Shown here in pieces: positions 17,286 to 25,694 of a stretch of DNA of 64,000 nt. Numbering within the stretch: the first letter of the stretch is position 1; the number at the start of each line of letters is the position of its first letter. The stretch is from Pseudosporangium ferrugineum (GTDB taxonomy: Bacteria; Actinomycetota; Actinomycetes; Mycobacteriales; Micromonosporaceae): contig NZ_PVZG01000006.1 of assembly GCF_003002065.1 (NCBI RefSeq), forward strand, positions 366,310 through 430,309. Reading direction: 5' to 3'. Below the pieces are notes generated by a model. That model saw only the letters and a list, made by a program, of their open reading frames with translations. It did no database searches and was not told the origin of the DNA. The position numbers and the translations under genes are program-made.

Positions 17286-17302
17286 TTCGTCTTCGTTTTC
17301 GT
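17286..17302 (+). promoter_or_regulatory. DeoR-type operator: three TTCGT repeats
   Basis: TTCGT occurs at 17286, 17292 and 17298, exactly six bases apart. Tandem TTTCGTT-like words are the known operator style of DeoR/GlpR-family repressors (for example E. coli AgaR and GlpR). It lies seven bases after the DeoR gene and about 60 bases before the binding-protein start, where it can block the operon promoter. Confidence 0.75.
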
Positions 17303-17359
17303 TCACGGTCGGCGATTGCCCGGCCCGGTGGTGCATGTCTTCAATACGGAGGATCTGCT

Positions 17360-18721
17360 GTGCAAAAACCAGGTAAGAAACTCTCCTTTCTCATTGCCGG
17401 TGCGACCGTCGGCGCGCTCGTGCTCTCCGGGTGTTCCGGGGCCGGATCGAGCGGCAGCGGCGACTCGGCGGACAACACGATCACCGCGCTGATGGTGGGC
17501 AACCCGCAGATGGAGGACATCCAGAAGCTGACCGCGGACAACTTCACCAAGCAGACGGGCATCACGGTCAAGTTCACGATCCTCCCGGAGAACGAACTGC
17601 GCGACAAGGTGACGCAGGACGTCGCCAACCAGGGCGGGCAGTACGACGTCGCCACCGTTGGCGCGTACGAGGTGCCGATCTGGGCGAAGAACGGCTGGCT
17701 GCACGAGCTGTCGACGCAGGCGAACGCGGACAGCGCGTACGACACCGCCGACCTGATCAAGCCGATGGTCCAGTCGGTCACCGGCGACGACGGCAAGATG
17801 TACGCGGCGCCGTTCTACGGCGAGTCCTCGTTCCTCATGTACAACAAGGAGATGTTCGAGGCCAAGGGCCTCACCATGCCGGAGAAGCCGACCTGGGCGC
17901 AGGTGGCCGAGTTCGCGCAGAAGCTCGACGACAAGAAGAAGGGTGTGGCCGGCATCTGCCTGCGCGGCCTCCCCGGCTGGGGCGAGCTCTTCGCGCCGCT
18001 GACCACCGTGGTGAACACGTACGGCGGCACCTGGTTCGAGAAGGACTGGACCCCCAAGGTCGACTCGCCGGAGTTCAAGGAAGCCACGAACTTCTACGTC
18101 AACCTCGTCAAGCAGTACGGCGAGTCGGGCGCACCGCAGGCCGGCTTCACCGAGTGCCTGAACACGTTCGGCCAGGGCAAGGCCGCCATGTGGTACGACG
18201 CCACCTCCGCCGCCGGCACGCTCGAAGACCCGAACGCGTCCAAGGTCGCCGGCAAGGTCGGGTACGCGTACGCCCCGGTGAACAAGACCGAGTACTCCGG
18301 CTGGCTGTGGACCTGGGCGTTCGCCATGCCCAAGACGACCAAGAAGGCCGACGCCGCCTGGAAGTTCATCTCCTGGGCCACCAGCAAGGACTACGAGCAG
18401 CTCGTCGGCAAGAACCTCGGCTGGCCCCGGGTGCCGTCCGGCAAGCGCACCTCGACGTACGCGATCCCGGAGTACAAGGAGTCCGCGAAGGCGTTCGCCG
18501 ACGTGACCCTCGGCTCGATCGAGCACGCCAACCCGCAGAACCCGGGCGTGCAGCCGCGGCCCGCGCTGGGCGTGCAGTTCGTCGGCATCCCGGAGTTCGC
18601 CGACCTCGGCACCAAGGTGTCGCAGGAGGTCAGCGCCGCCATCGCCGGCAGCACCACGGTCGACAAGGCCCTGGCCGACGGCCAGAAGCTCGCCGAAGAC
18701 GTGGCGAAGAAGTACAAGTAG
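17360..18721 (+). CDS. Polyol/sugar ABC transporter substrate-binding lipoprotein
   Basis: A 453-residue extracellular solute-binding protein (family 1). Its lipobox LSGC puts the lipid anchor on cysteine 25, followed by a Ser/Gly-rich linker. Mature motifs include ALMVGNPQMEDIQKLT, TWAQVAEFAQKLDDKKKG and WAFAMPKTTKKADAAWKFI, typical of the mannitol/sorbitol (SmoE-like) group. The GTG start follows CGGAGGA by six bases. It lies before two permeases and a polyol dehydrogenase, so a sugar alcohol is the likely ligand. Confidence 0.9.
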   Translation: MQKPGKKLSFLIAGATVGALVLSGCSGAGSSGSGDSADNTITALMVGNPQMEDIQKLTADNFTKQTGITVKFTILPENELRDKVTQDVANQGGQYDVATVGAYEVPIWAKNGWLHELSTQANADSAYDTADLIKPMVQSVTGDDGKMYAAPFYGESSFLMYNKEMFEAKGLTMPEKPTWAQVAEFAQKLDDKKKGVAGICLRGLPGWGELFAPLTTVVNTYGGTWFEKDWTPKVDSPEFKEATNFYVNLVKQYGESGAPQAGFTECLNTFGQGKAAMWYDATSAAGTLEDPNASKVAGKVGYAYAPVNKTEYSGWLWTWAFAMPKTTKKADAAWKFISWATSKDYEQLVGKNLGWPRVPSGKRTSTYAIPEYKESAKAFADVTLGSIEHANPQNPGVQPRPALGVQFVGIPEFADLGTKVSQEVSAAIAGSTTVDKALADGQKLAEDVAKKYK

Positions 18722-18728
18722 CGCGCAC

Positions 18729-18758
18729 GCCGGGCGCCGCCACGGCGCGGCGCCCGGC
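18729..18758 (+). terminator. Intercistronic stem-loop after the binding-protein gene
   Basis: A perfect 11-base inverted repeat (GCCGGGCGCCG and complement) with an eight-base loop lies inside the operon. Stem-loops here commonly protect or attenuate the mRNA so that the binding protein is made in excess over the permeases. Confidence 0.7.
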
Positions 18759-18780
18759 ACGCCCACCGGAAGGCCGACCA

Positions 18781-19710
18781 ATGACCGATGTCATCACCCG
18801 GACGGATCCGAAGCCGGAGGTCGTGGCGCCCGTCAAGAGCGGTAGCGCGAAGGACCGCTGGGTCCGCCGGGCACCCCTCCTGCCCGCTCTGATCTTCGCC
18901 ATCATCGTGACCCAGGTGCCGTTCCTGGTCACCATCTATCTCTCCACGCTCAGCTGGAACGCCCTGCGCCCGGGCGACCGTTCGTTCGTCGGCCTCGAGA
19001 ACTACGTGACCGTGCTGACCGACCGGCGGCTGCGTTCCGCGCTGACCAACACGGTGCTGCTGACGGCCGGGGCGGTCATCTTCTCGATGATCCTGGGCCT
19101 GGCGCTCGCGGTCCTGCTGGACCGCAAGTTCTTCGGCCGCTCGGTGGTGCGGACCCTGCTCATCACCCCGTTCCTGGTGATGCCGATCGCGGCGGCCCTG
19201 CTCTGGAAGCACGCCATCTACAACCCGGCGTACGGCTTGATCAACGGCATCTTCGGCGGCTCGACGGACTGGATCTCGTCCTACCCGAAGGCGGCGGTCA
19301 TCACCACGCTGGTGTGGCAGTGGACGCCGTTCATGATGCTGATCCTGCTCGCCGGGCTGCAGTCGCAGAGCGAGGAGGTGCTCGAGGCGGCCCGGGTCGA
19401 CGGCGCCAACGCGTGGCAGATCTTCACCCGGATGACCTTGCCGCACCTGCGCCAGTACCTCGAACTGGGCGCGCTGCTCGGCTCGATCTACCTGGTCAAC
19501 ACGTTCGACGCGGTGTTCACCATCACGCAGGGCGGCCCCGGCTCGGCGACCACCAACCTGCCGTACGAGATCTACCTGACCACGTTCCGCAAGTTCGAGT
19601 ACGGCGAGGCCTCGGCCGCCGGCGTCATCGTGGTGATCCTCACGATCATCGTGGCGACCTTCGCCCTGCGCGTCATCTCGAGCCTGTTCCGGATGGAGGA
19701 GAGCCGATGA
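18781..19710 (+). CDS. ABC sugar permease, MalF/SmoF type
   Basis: A 309-residue inner-membrane permease with six predicted helices. The loop that contacts the ATPase is clear: EAARVDGANAWQIFTRMTLP. The C-terminal part (FDAVFTITQGGPGSATTNLP) is typical of MalF-type sugar permeases. Its stop overlaps the next permease as ATGA. The ATG start has GGAAGG upstream. Confidence 0.93.
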   Translation: MTDVITRTDPKPEVVAPVKSGSAKDRWVRRAPLLPALIFAIIVTQVPFLVTIYLSTLSWNALRPGDRSFVGLENYVTVLTDRRLRSALTNTVLLTAGAVIFSMILGLALAVLLDRKFFGRSVVRTLLITPFLVMPIAAALLWKHAIYNPAYGLINGIFGGSTDWISSYPKAAVITTLVWQWTPFMMLILLAGLQSQSEEVLEAARVDGANAWQIFTRMTLPHLRQYLELGALLGSIYLVNTFDAVFTITQGGPGSATTNLPYEIYLTTFRKFEYGEASAAGVIVVILTIIVATFALRVISSLFRMEESR

Positions 19711-20546
19711 CCACGCTCGCCGCGCCGCGGAGGAAGCGCAGGCCGGCGAACTCGGTCTGGGGCGTCGTCGCCTGGGTCGCCGGGATCGTGTTCGTCTTCC
19801 CGGTGATCTGGATGGTGCTGACCAGCTTCAAGCAGGAGCAGGACGCGGCCAGCAACCCGCCGTCCTGGGTCTTCAGCCCGACGTTCGACCAGTACGCGCA
19901 GGTCTTCGACCGCAACATCACGCCGTTCCTGCTCAACTCGCTGATGGCCAGCGTCTTCTCCACGCTGTTCGTGGTGCTGCTCGCCACGCCGGCCGCGTAC
20001 GCGCTCTCGCTGCGCCCGGTGGCGAAGTGGACGGACGCCCTGTTCTTCTTCATCTCGACCAAGATGATGCCCGCGGTGGCCGCCCTGCTCCCGGTGTATC
20101 TGCTGGTCAAGAACCTGGGCATGCTCGACAACGTGTGGACGATGGTCGTCCTCTACACCTCCATGAACCTGCCGCTGGCGGTCTGGATGATGCGATCGTT
20201 CCTGCTGGAGGTGCCCCGCGAGGTGCTCGAGGCGGGCGAGGTGGACGGCGCCGGCCTGATCACCTCGATCCGGAAGATCATCCTGCCGATCGTCTCGCCC
20301 GGCCTCGCGGCGACGGCCCTGATCTGCTTCATCTTCGCCTGGAACGAGTTCTTCCTCGCGGTGAACCTGACCGCGACGAACGCCGGTACCGCGCCGATCT
20401 TCCTGGTCGGCTTCATCTCCTCGGAGGGCCTGTTCCTCGCCCGGCTGTGCGCCGCGGCGACGCTGGTCTCGCTGCCGGTGCTGATCGCCGGCTGGCTGGC
20501 GCAGAACAAGCTGGTCCGCGGCCTGTCGATGGGAGCCGTCAAGTGA
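19707..20546 (+). CDS. ABC sugar permease, MalG/SmoG type
   Basis: A 279-residue partner permease, also with six helices. Its ATPase-contact loop is EAGEVDGAGLITSIRKIILP, slightly degenerate from the EAA consensus. The two permeases form the channel of the importer. The ATG start overlaps the upstream stop and the end overlaps the dehydrogenase start as GTGA. No ATPase gene follows, so a shared MsiK-like ATPase encoded elsewhere is expected. Confidence 0.93.
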   Translation: MTTLAAPRRKRRPANSVWGVVAWVAGIVFVFPVIWMVLTSFKQEQDAASNPPSWVFSPTFDQYAQVFDRNITPFLLNSLMASVFSTLFVVLLATPAAYALSLRPVAKWTDALFFFISTKMMPAVAALLPVYLLVKNLGMLDNVWTMVVLYTSMNLPLAVWMMRSFLLEVPREVLEAGEVDGAGLITSIRKIILPIVSPGLAATALICFIFAWNEFFLAVNLTATNAGTAPIFLVGFISSEGLFLARLCAAATLVSLPVLIAGWLAQNKLVRGLSMGAVK

Positions 20547-21532
20547 AGGCAGCGGTGGTCGTCACCCCCGGGACGATCGAGATTCTCCAGGTGCCGGATC
20601 CGGCGCCCGGACCCGGCGACGTCGTCGTGCGACCCGCCGCGGTCGGGATCTGCGGCACCGACCTGCACATCATGGACGGCGAGTTCGCGCCCGCCTTCCC
20701 GATCATCCCCGGGCACGAGTTCGCCGGCGAGATCGTCGAGGTCGGCTCCGCGGTCACCGGCTACGCCGTCGGGGACCGGGTCGCCGTCGACCCGTCGCTG
20801 TACTGCGGCCACTGCTACCAGTGCAAACGCGCCCGCGGCAACCAGTGCGAGAACTGGAACGCGATCGGGGTGTCCAGGAGCGGCGCGGCGGCCGAGTTCG
20901 TCGTCGCGCCGATGGCCAACCTGTTCCGGCTGCCGTCCCACCTGGCGGCCCGGGACGCCGCCCTGATCGAGCCGCTCTCCTGCGCGGTCCGCGGCTTCGA
21001 CGTGCTGCCGCGGCGGATGGCCGACACCTTCCTGATCTACGGCTCCGGCACGATGGGCCTGATGATGCTGGAGCTGGCCAAGCGGGCGGGGGCGGCGACG
21101 GTGTCGATGGTGGACCTCAACCCCGAGCGGCTGGAGACGGCCAAGCGGCTGGGCTGCTCGGCGGCGGTCACGAACGCCGAGGAGCTGGACGCCCCGCACG
21201 GCTGGGACGTCGTCATCGACTGCACCGGGGCGGCCGCCGCCATCCGCGACGGGCTGCGGCGGGTCGGGCGGGGCGGCACGTTCCTCCAGTTCGGGGTGTC
21301 CGCGTACGACGCCCGGGTGGAGATCGAGCCGTACGAGATCTATCGCCGGGAGCTCACCATCACCGGGTCGATGGCGGTGCTGCACAGCTTCGACCGGGCC
21401 GGCGAGCTGATGGCCTCAGGAGTGCTCGACCCGGAGGTCTTCGTCAGCCACCGCTTCCCCCTGGACCGGTACGCCGACGCCCTCGCCCAGTTCCGGGCCG
21501 GTGTCGGCAGGAAGACCCTCATCGAGCCGTGA
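20543..21532 (+). CDS. Zinc-dependent polyol dehydrogenase (sorbitol dehydrogenase-like MDR)
   Basis: A 329-residue medium-chain dehydrogenase. The catalytic zinc site is seen in GICGTDLHIMDG and the GHEFAGEI segment. The four structural-zinc cysteines are present (CGHCYQCKRARGNQC). The nucleotide-binding region is IYGSGTMGLMMLELAKRAGA with an aspartate after the second strand (VDLNPERL), favouring NAD. It probably oxidises the imported sugar alcohol to a ketose. The GTG start is coupled to the permease stop. Confidence 0.9.
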   Translation: MKAAVVVTPGTIEILQVPDPAPGPGDVVVRPAAVGICGTDLHIMDGEFAPAFPIIPGHEFAGEIVEVGSAVTGYAVGDRVAVDPSLYCGHCYQCKRARGNQCENWNAIGVSRSGAAAEFVVAPMANLFRLPSHLAARDAALIEPLSCAVRGFDVLPRRMADTFLIYGSGTMGLMMLELAKRAGAATVSMVDLNPERLETAKRLGCSAAVTNAEELDAPHGWDVVIDCTGAAAAIRDGLRRVGRGGTFLQFGVSAYDARVEIEPYEIYRRELTITGSMAVLHSFDRAGELMASGVLDPEVFVSHRFPLDRYADALAQFRAGVGRKTLIEP

Positions 21533-21596
21533 GGCGTGCCATTCTTTTCACCTTCAGTTAGTAATAGGTCACGTGGTGTTGTCGGCACCGGTCCGG

Positions 21597-23069
21597 ATGG
21601 GTCTCAATGGATCGGTGCCTTCGCCACCCTCACCGGCGGCGAGACGCTTCGGTGGCGCGTCCGTCGTCTTCCTCGCGCTCGCCGCTGCCGCTCCGCTGAC
21701 CGTCGTCACCGCCGTCGTCCCGGGTGCGTACGCCGACAGCGGCCTGCTCGCCCTCCCCCTCCTCTTCGTCGCCCCGGGCCTGCTGCTGCTCACCTTCACG
21801 GCCGGGCACACCGCGATGATCCGGCGCCTGCCCGGGGCCGGGGCGCTGTATACCTTCGTCGCCCGGGGACTGGGCCGGCCGGCCGGCGTCGGCGTGGCCT
21901 GGCTCGCCCTGCTGTCGTACAACGCCCTGCAGATCGGGCTCTACGGCGTCGTCGGCGCGGCGGCGGCGCCCCTGCTCGCGGTGCCGTGGTGGGCCGCCGC
22001 CGGGGCGTGCTGGCTGGTGGTGGCGGTCTGCGGGATGCTGGGCCTGCACCGCACGGCGTGGCTGCCGGCGGTGCTCGTGCTCGGCTCGGTCGTGGTGATC
22101 GCCGGGTACGCCGCCGCGAACCTGCTCGACCCGGCCGGCGGGCGGATCACGTGGGCGGCGCTGGAGCCCGTACACCTGGCCGACGTCTCGCGGCCGGTGC
22201 TCGGGCTGCTGCTCGTGGCCGCCGCGTTCGCCTTCGTGGGGGTGGAGACCACGGCCGCGTACGCCGCGGACGTCCGGGACCCGCGCCGCGCCACCGCCCG
22301 CGCCGCCGTCCTCGCGGTCCTGTTCCTGACCGTGCTGTACGCCGTCGCCGGCTGGGCGATGACCGTCGCCGCGGGGCCGGACCGGATCGTCGCCGCGTCG
22401 GCCGGCCGCGGCTCCGAGCTGGCCTTCGACCTCGCCGCCGAACGCCTCGCGCCGTGGGCGGTCACGGCGGGCCGGGTGTCCGTCGTCGCCGGCCTGCTCG
22501 CCGCCATGCTGTCGCTGCACTTCATCGTCACCCGCTACGTCATGGCGCTCGGCCGCGAGCACGTGCTCTCCGCCGGGCTGGCGCGACCGCGGCCGGCCTC
22601 GCTCACCCAGAGCCTCGCCGCGGGCCTGGTGATCGGGGTCTGCGCGGCGTTCGGCCAGGATCCGGTGGTGTCCCTCGGGCGGCGGCTCGCCGTCGGGGGC
22701 GGCCTGGGCATCCTGCTGCTCCTGCTGGCGACGTCGCTGGCGGCGCTGCTGTTCCTCAACCGGCATCCGGCGGGGGAGGGGTTCTGGCGGCGGTTCGCGG
22801 CGCCCGGGCTGTCGACCGTCGGATTCGGGGCGCTGGCGTACCTGGCGTACCTGAACTTCCCGGATCTGATCGCCGTGGCCGGCGGGATCGTCCTGCTGGG
22901 CCTGCTCTACGGCCTGGTCCTGCGGTTCGCCCGGCCGGTGGTCTACGCGGGCATCGGCCTCGGCGGCGCGGCGGTGGTGGTGGCGCCCTCGCCCTCGGCG
23001 GTCGTGCTGCCGCAACCCCGCACGCCGGGCGCCCACCGGCCGGAGCGGATCAACCGCCTCGCCGGTTAG
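21597..23069 (+). CDS. APC-superfamily amino acid permease
   Basis: A 490-residue membrane protein with about 12 helices. The N-terminal pattern (GGASVVFLALAAAAPLTVVT, PGAYADSGLLALPLLFVAPG) is that of amino acid/polyamine permeases that exchange or import amino acids across the cytoplasmic membrane. The start is uncertain: ATG at 21597 lacks a good Shine-Dalgarno, with in-frame GTGs at 21573, 21576 and 21615. An AT-rich stretch (21541-21570) just upstream may hold its promoter. The substrate is unknown. Confidence 0.87.
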   Translation: MGLNGSVPSPPSPAARRFGGASVVFLALAAAAPLTVVTAVVPGAYADSGLLALPLLFVAPGLLLLTFTAGHTAMIRRLPGAGALYTFVARGLGRPAGVGVAWLALLSYNALQIGLYGVVGAAAAPLLAVPWWAAAGACWLVVAVCGMLGLHRTAWLPAVLVLGSVVVIAGYAAANLLDPAGGRITWAALEPVHLADVSRPVLGLLLVAAAFAFVGVETTAAYAADVRDPRRATARAAVLAVLFLTVLYAVAGWAMTVAAGPDRIVAASAGRGSELAFDLAAERLAPWAVTAGRVSVVAGLLAAMLSLHFIVTRYVMALGREHVLSAGLARPRPASLTQSLAAGLVIGVCAAFGQDPVVSLGRRLAVGGGLGILLLLLATSLAALLFLNRHPAGEGFWRRFAAPGLSTVGFGALAYLAYLNFPDLIAVAGGIVLLGLLYGLVLRFARPVVYAGIGLGGAAVVVAPSPSAVVLPQPRTPGAHRPERINRLAG

Positions 23070-23081
23070 GCCGGGGGCCTA
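23067..23081. terminator. Short hairpin formed by two convergent stop codons
   Basis: TAGGCC-GGG-GGCCTA forms a perfect 6-base stem. The TAG of the permease is the left edge and the TAG of the facing gene is the right edge. It may act as a minimal bidirectional terminator. Confidence 0.4.
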
Positions 23082-23624
23082 CGGCCGGTGCGGGGCCGGG
23101 TCGTCGCCGAAGAACTCCTGGATCTGGGTGAGGGTCAGGTAGCCCTGCTGCTCGACCTCGTCGGTGTCCGGCGGCAGCGGCCGGCGGGTCACCTCCAGCT
23201 CGCCCGGGTGCTCGGGCAGGTCGGGCAGCGGCGGGACCGGCGGGAGGTCGCCGAGGCCGATCGCCTCCCGGATGACCTCGAACATGCCGGTCACCTCGCG
23301 CACGGCCAGCGGGAACAGCTCGGCCGGGCGGCGGCCCGCGGCGGCCGGCGCGGCGCAGGTGAAGTTGGCCCGGATCTTGCCGCGTACCTGGCGGATGTCG
23401 GCGCTCGGCCGCAGGTGGTCCAGGTGGTTCTCGGCCACGATCCCGAGTTCGCAGCTCGCCACGCCGGAGTCGCGCCACCACTGCCGCCACCCGGGATCCC
23501 CGTCCAGCGTGACGACCACGTGCTGCAACGCCAGCATGTACGCCTGCGGGACCCGGCCGTCCACCGTGATCGTGCCCATGTGCGGGTGCAGCCAGCAGGG
23601 CTGCCGGCCCCAGGAGTCCATCAC
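23079..23624 (-). CDS. Conserved-looking hypothetical protein
   Basis: A 181-residue protein I do not recognise. It has no signal peptide or membrane helix. An N-terminal segment with tryptophans (WRQWWRDSGVASCELGIVAENH) is followed by a proline-rich stretch (LPPVPPLPDLPEHPG) and an acidic end (YLTLTQIQEFFGDD). The start may be the GTG at 23624 or the adjacent ATG at 23621. It faces the amino acid permease and is separated from the TetR gene by about 70 bases. Confidence 0.6.
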   Translation of the reverse strand: MMDSWGRQPCWLHPHMGTITVDGRVPQAYMLALQHVVVTLDGDPGWRQWWRDSGVASCELGIVAENHLDHLRPSADIRQVRGKIRANFTCAAPAAAGRRPAELFPLAVREVTGMFEVIREAIGLGDLPPVPPLPDLPEHPGELEVTRRPLPPDTDEVEQQGYLTLTQIQEFFGDDPAPHRP

Positions 23625-23692
23625 CGCATGGTGGCATCCGCATCACACCTTGTGGGTGCATATGGGTGGGCGCGTACGGGTGGTCCCGGCGG

Positions 23693-24286
23693 TCAGGCGC
23701 GGCCGGCGGCCAGGGCGGCGTCGAGCAGGGCCTCCGCCACGACCCGGGCGGTGGTGGCCGCGGCCGGGCTGCGGTCCATGCGCGCGCCGACGGTGGAGCC
23801 GTCGTACAGGATGACGAGCCGGTCGGCCAGCCCGGCCGGGTCCGGTGCGCCGGCGTCGCGCGCCAGCTCGGTGAGGAGGCCCCGGGTCCAGGCGCGGCTG
23901 GTGTCGCTGACCTCCTGGACGGCGCCGCCGGTGGACTCGGCGCTGGCGTTGTAGAAGGCGCAGCCCCGGAAGTTCGCCGCGGCGGCCTGCTCGGCCAGCA
24001 CGTCGAAGACGCCGAGGAGCCGGTCGCGCGGGGTGGTGAAGCGTTCGAGGCCCGCCCGGAAACGCTCCTGGCGGCGCCGGTGCCGGCCCTCGAGATAGGC
24101 CCGGACCAGGCCTTCCTTGTTGCCGAAGCAGGAGTAGAGGGACGCCTTGGCCACGCCGGCCCGCTCGATGACCCGATCGATGCCGACGGTGTGCACGCCC
24201 TCGGCGTAGAACAGCTCGTCGGCGGCGGCGAGCAGCCTGTCCCGCGCGGAGGGCCGGCGCAGGGCAGGGGGTGATGCGGCAGACAT
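23693..24286 (-). CDS. TetR-family repressor
   Basis: A 197-residue TetR regulator. The N-terminal helix-turn-helix reads RDRLLAAADELFYAEGVHTV, GIDRVIERAGVAKASLY and the family's FGNKEGLVRAYL. The C-terminal ligand domain resembles the TetR_C group often seen beside efflux pumps (FRGCAFYNASAE). It is divergently transcribed from an MFS transporter, with two palindromic operators between, so it probably represses both the transporter and itself until a toxic ligand binds. Confidence 0.92.
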   Translation of the reverse strand: MSAASPPALRRPSARDRLLAAADELFYAEGVHTVGIDRVIERAGVAKASLYSCFGNKEGLVRAYLEGRHRRRQERFRAGLERFTTPRDRLLGVFDVLAEQAAAANFRGCAFYNASAESTGGAVQEVSDTSRAWTRGLLTELARDAGAPDPAGLADRLVILYDGSTVGARMDRSPAAATTARVVAEALLDAALAAGRA

Positions 24287-24301
24287 GCGTTTGACGATAG
24301 C

Positions 24302-24346
24302 AGACAGGTCTGTCTAGTGTCGGGTGTCGCCAGACAGACCTGTCTG
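24302..24346. promoter_or_regulatory. Paired TetR operators between TetR and MFS genes
   Basis: AGACAGGTCTGTCT (24302-24315) and CAGACAGACCTGTCTG (24331-24346) are both palindromes with arms AGACAG/CTGTCT around a two-base centre. The centres are 30 bases apart, close to three helical turns. One lies 16 bases upstream of the TetR ATG, the other 18 bases upstream of the MFS ATG. Confidence 0.88.
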
Positions 24347-24363
24347 TTCAGTTCGGGAGTGTC

Positions 24364-25593
24364 ATGAACACCTCACTTACCCTCGCGCCCACCGCCGCCG
24401 ACGAGCGCACGGTGCGCCGCAGACGCCTGTCCCACCCGGCGGCGTTCGCGGCGATCGCGGCGATCCTGGTCGCCTTCACCGCCGCGTCCAGCGCGCCCTC
24501 GCCGCTCTACGTCGTCTACCAGCAGCTGTGGTCCTTCTCCGCGGTCACCCTGACGGTCGTGTTCGCCGTGTACGTGGTGGGCCTCATCGGCGCGCTGCTC
24601 GTCCTCGGCGCCCTCTCCGACCACGTGGGCCGCCGCCCGGTCCTGGTCGCCGCGATCGGGCTGGAAGCGGTCGCGCTCGTGCTCTTCCTAGCCGCCGGCG
24701 ACGTCGGTGTCCTCCTGGCCGCCCGCTTCCTCCAGGGCATCGCCACCGGCGCGGCGCTCACCACGCTGGGCGCGACGCTGATCGACCTCAATCCGCCGCA
24801 CGCGCCCGGCCGGGCCGGCCTGGTCAACAGCATCGTGCCGCCGGCCGGCCTCGCGCTCGGCTCGCTGGGCACCGGTGCGCTCGTGCAGTACGCCCCCGGC
24901 CCCACCCACCTCGTGTACGCGCTCCTGCTCGCCGGCATGGTGCTCGCGGCGGTCGTGGTGCTGCTGATGCCCGAGACCTCGCGCCGCCGCCCGGGTGGCG
25001 CGCGGTCGCTGGTGCCGCGGCTGGGCGTACCGGCCCGGCTGCGCGCCGACATGCTGGCCCTGGTGCCGATCATCGTGGCGAGCTGGGCGCTGGGCGGCCT
25101 CTACCTGTCGCTCGGCCCGTCCGTGGCGGTCGAGGTCTTCGGCCTGTCCAGCCACCTCATCGGCGGCCTGGTGGTGACGCTGCTCTGCGGCACCGGCGCG
25201 GTGACCGCCTTCGCGCTGCGGAGCTACCCGACCCCGCGGGTGCTCACCCTGGCGGGCGCCCTGCTCACCGCCGGTACGGCCGTCACCCTGCTCGGGGTCC
25301 AGGCCGGATCGGTCCTCCTCGCCGCGGCGGGCACCGTGATCGCCGGCGTCGGGTTCGGCGCCTCGGCCCTGGCCTCGTTCGGCACCCTGGCGGTCCTGGC
25401 GGCGCCCGCCGAGCGCGGCGAGCTGTTCGCGGTGGCGCTGACCATCGCGTACGTCGCCTTCAGCCTGCCGGCCGTGGTCGCGGGGCTGGCGGCCACCTCG
25501 TACGGGCTGCACGGCACCGCGCTCGCGTACGGGCTCGTCGTGGTCGCCCTCGGCGGCACGGCGCTGGTCGCCCAGCGGAGCCGCCGCGCCTGA
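24364..25593 (+). CDS. MFS transporter, drug-efflux type
   Basis: A 409-residue major facilitator with 12 predicted helices. The signature loop between helices 2 and 3 is GALSDHVGRRPVL, and helix 4 holds LLAARFLQGIATGAA. Its place opposite a TetR gene with shared operators suggests an inducible exporter of a toxic compound. The ATG has GGGAG five bases upstream and the second operator probably overlaps its promoter. The substrate is unknown. Confidence 0.9.
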   Translation: MNTSLTLAPTAADERTVRRRRLSHPAAFAAIAAILVAFTAASSAPSPLYVVYQQLWSFSAVTLTVVFAVYVVGLIGALLVLGALSDHVGRRPVLVAAIGLEAVALVLFLAAGDVGVLLAARFLQGIATGAALTTLGATLIDLNPPHAPGRAGLVNSIVPPAGLALGSLGTGALVQYAPGPTHLVYALLLAGMVLAAVVVLLMPETSRRRPGGARSLVPRLGVPARLRADMLALVPIIVASWALGGLYLSLGPSVAVEVFGLSSHLIGGLVVTLLCGTGAVTAFALRSYPTPRVLTLAGALLTAGTAVTLLGVQAGSVLLAAAGTVIAGVGFGASALASFGTLAVLAAPAERGELFAVALTIAYVAFSLPAVVAGLAATSYGLHGTALAYGLVVVALGGTALVAQRSRRA

Positions 25594-25694
25594 CCTCCTG
25601 CCTGCTCTTTCGTGGTATGTCCCCGGCGTGGACGGCCTCCGATCCGCCGTTCCCGCCGGAGCATAAGGGACGAACCCGACACGAAAGGCTGGGG

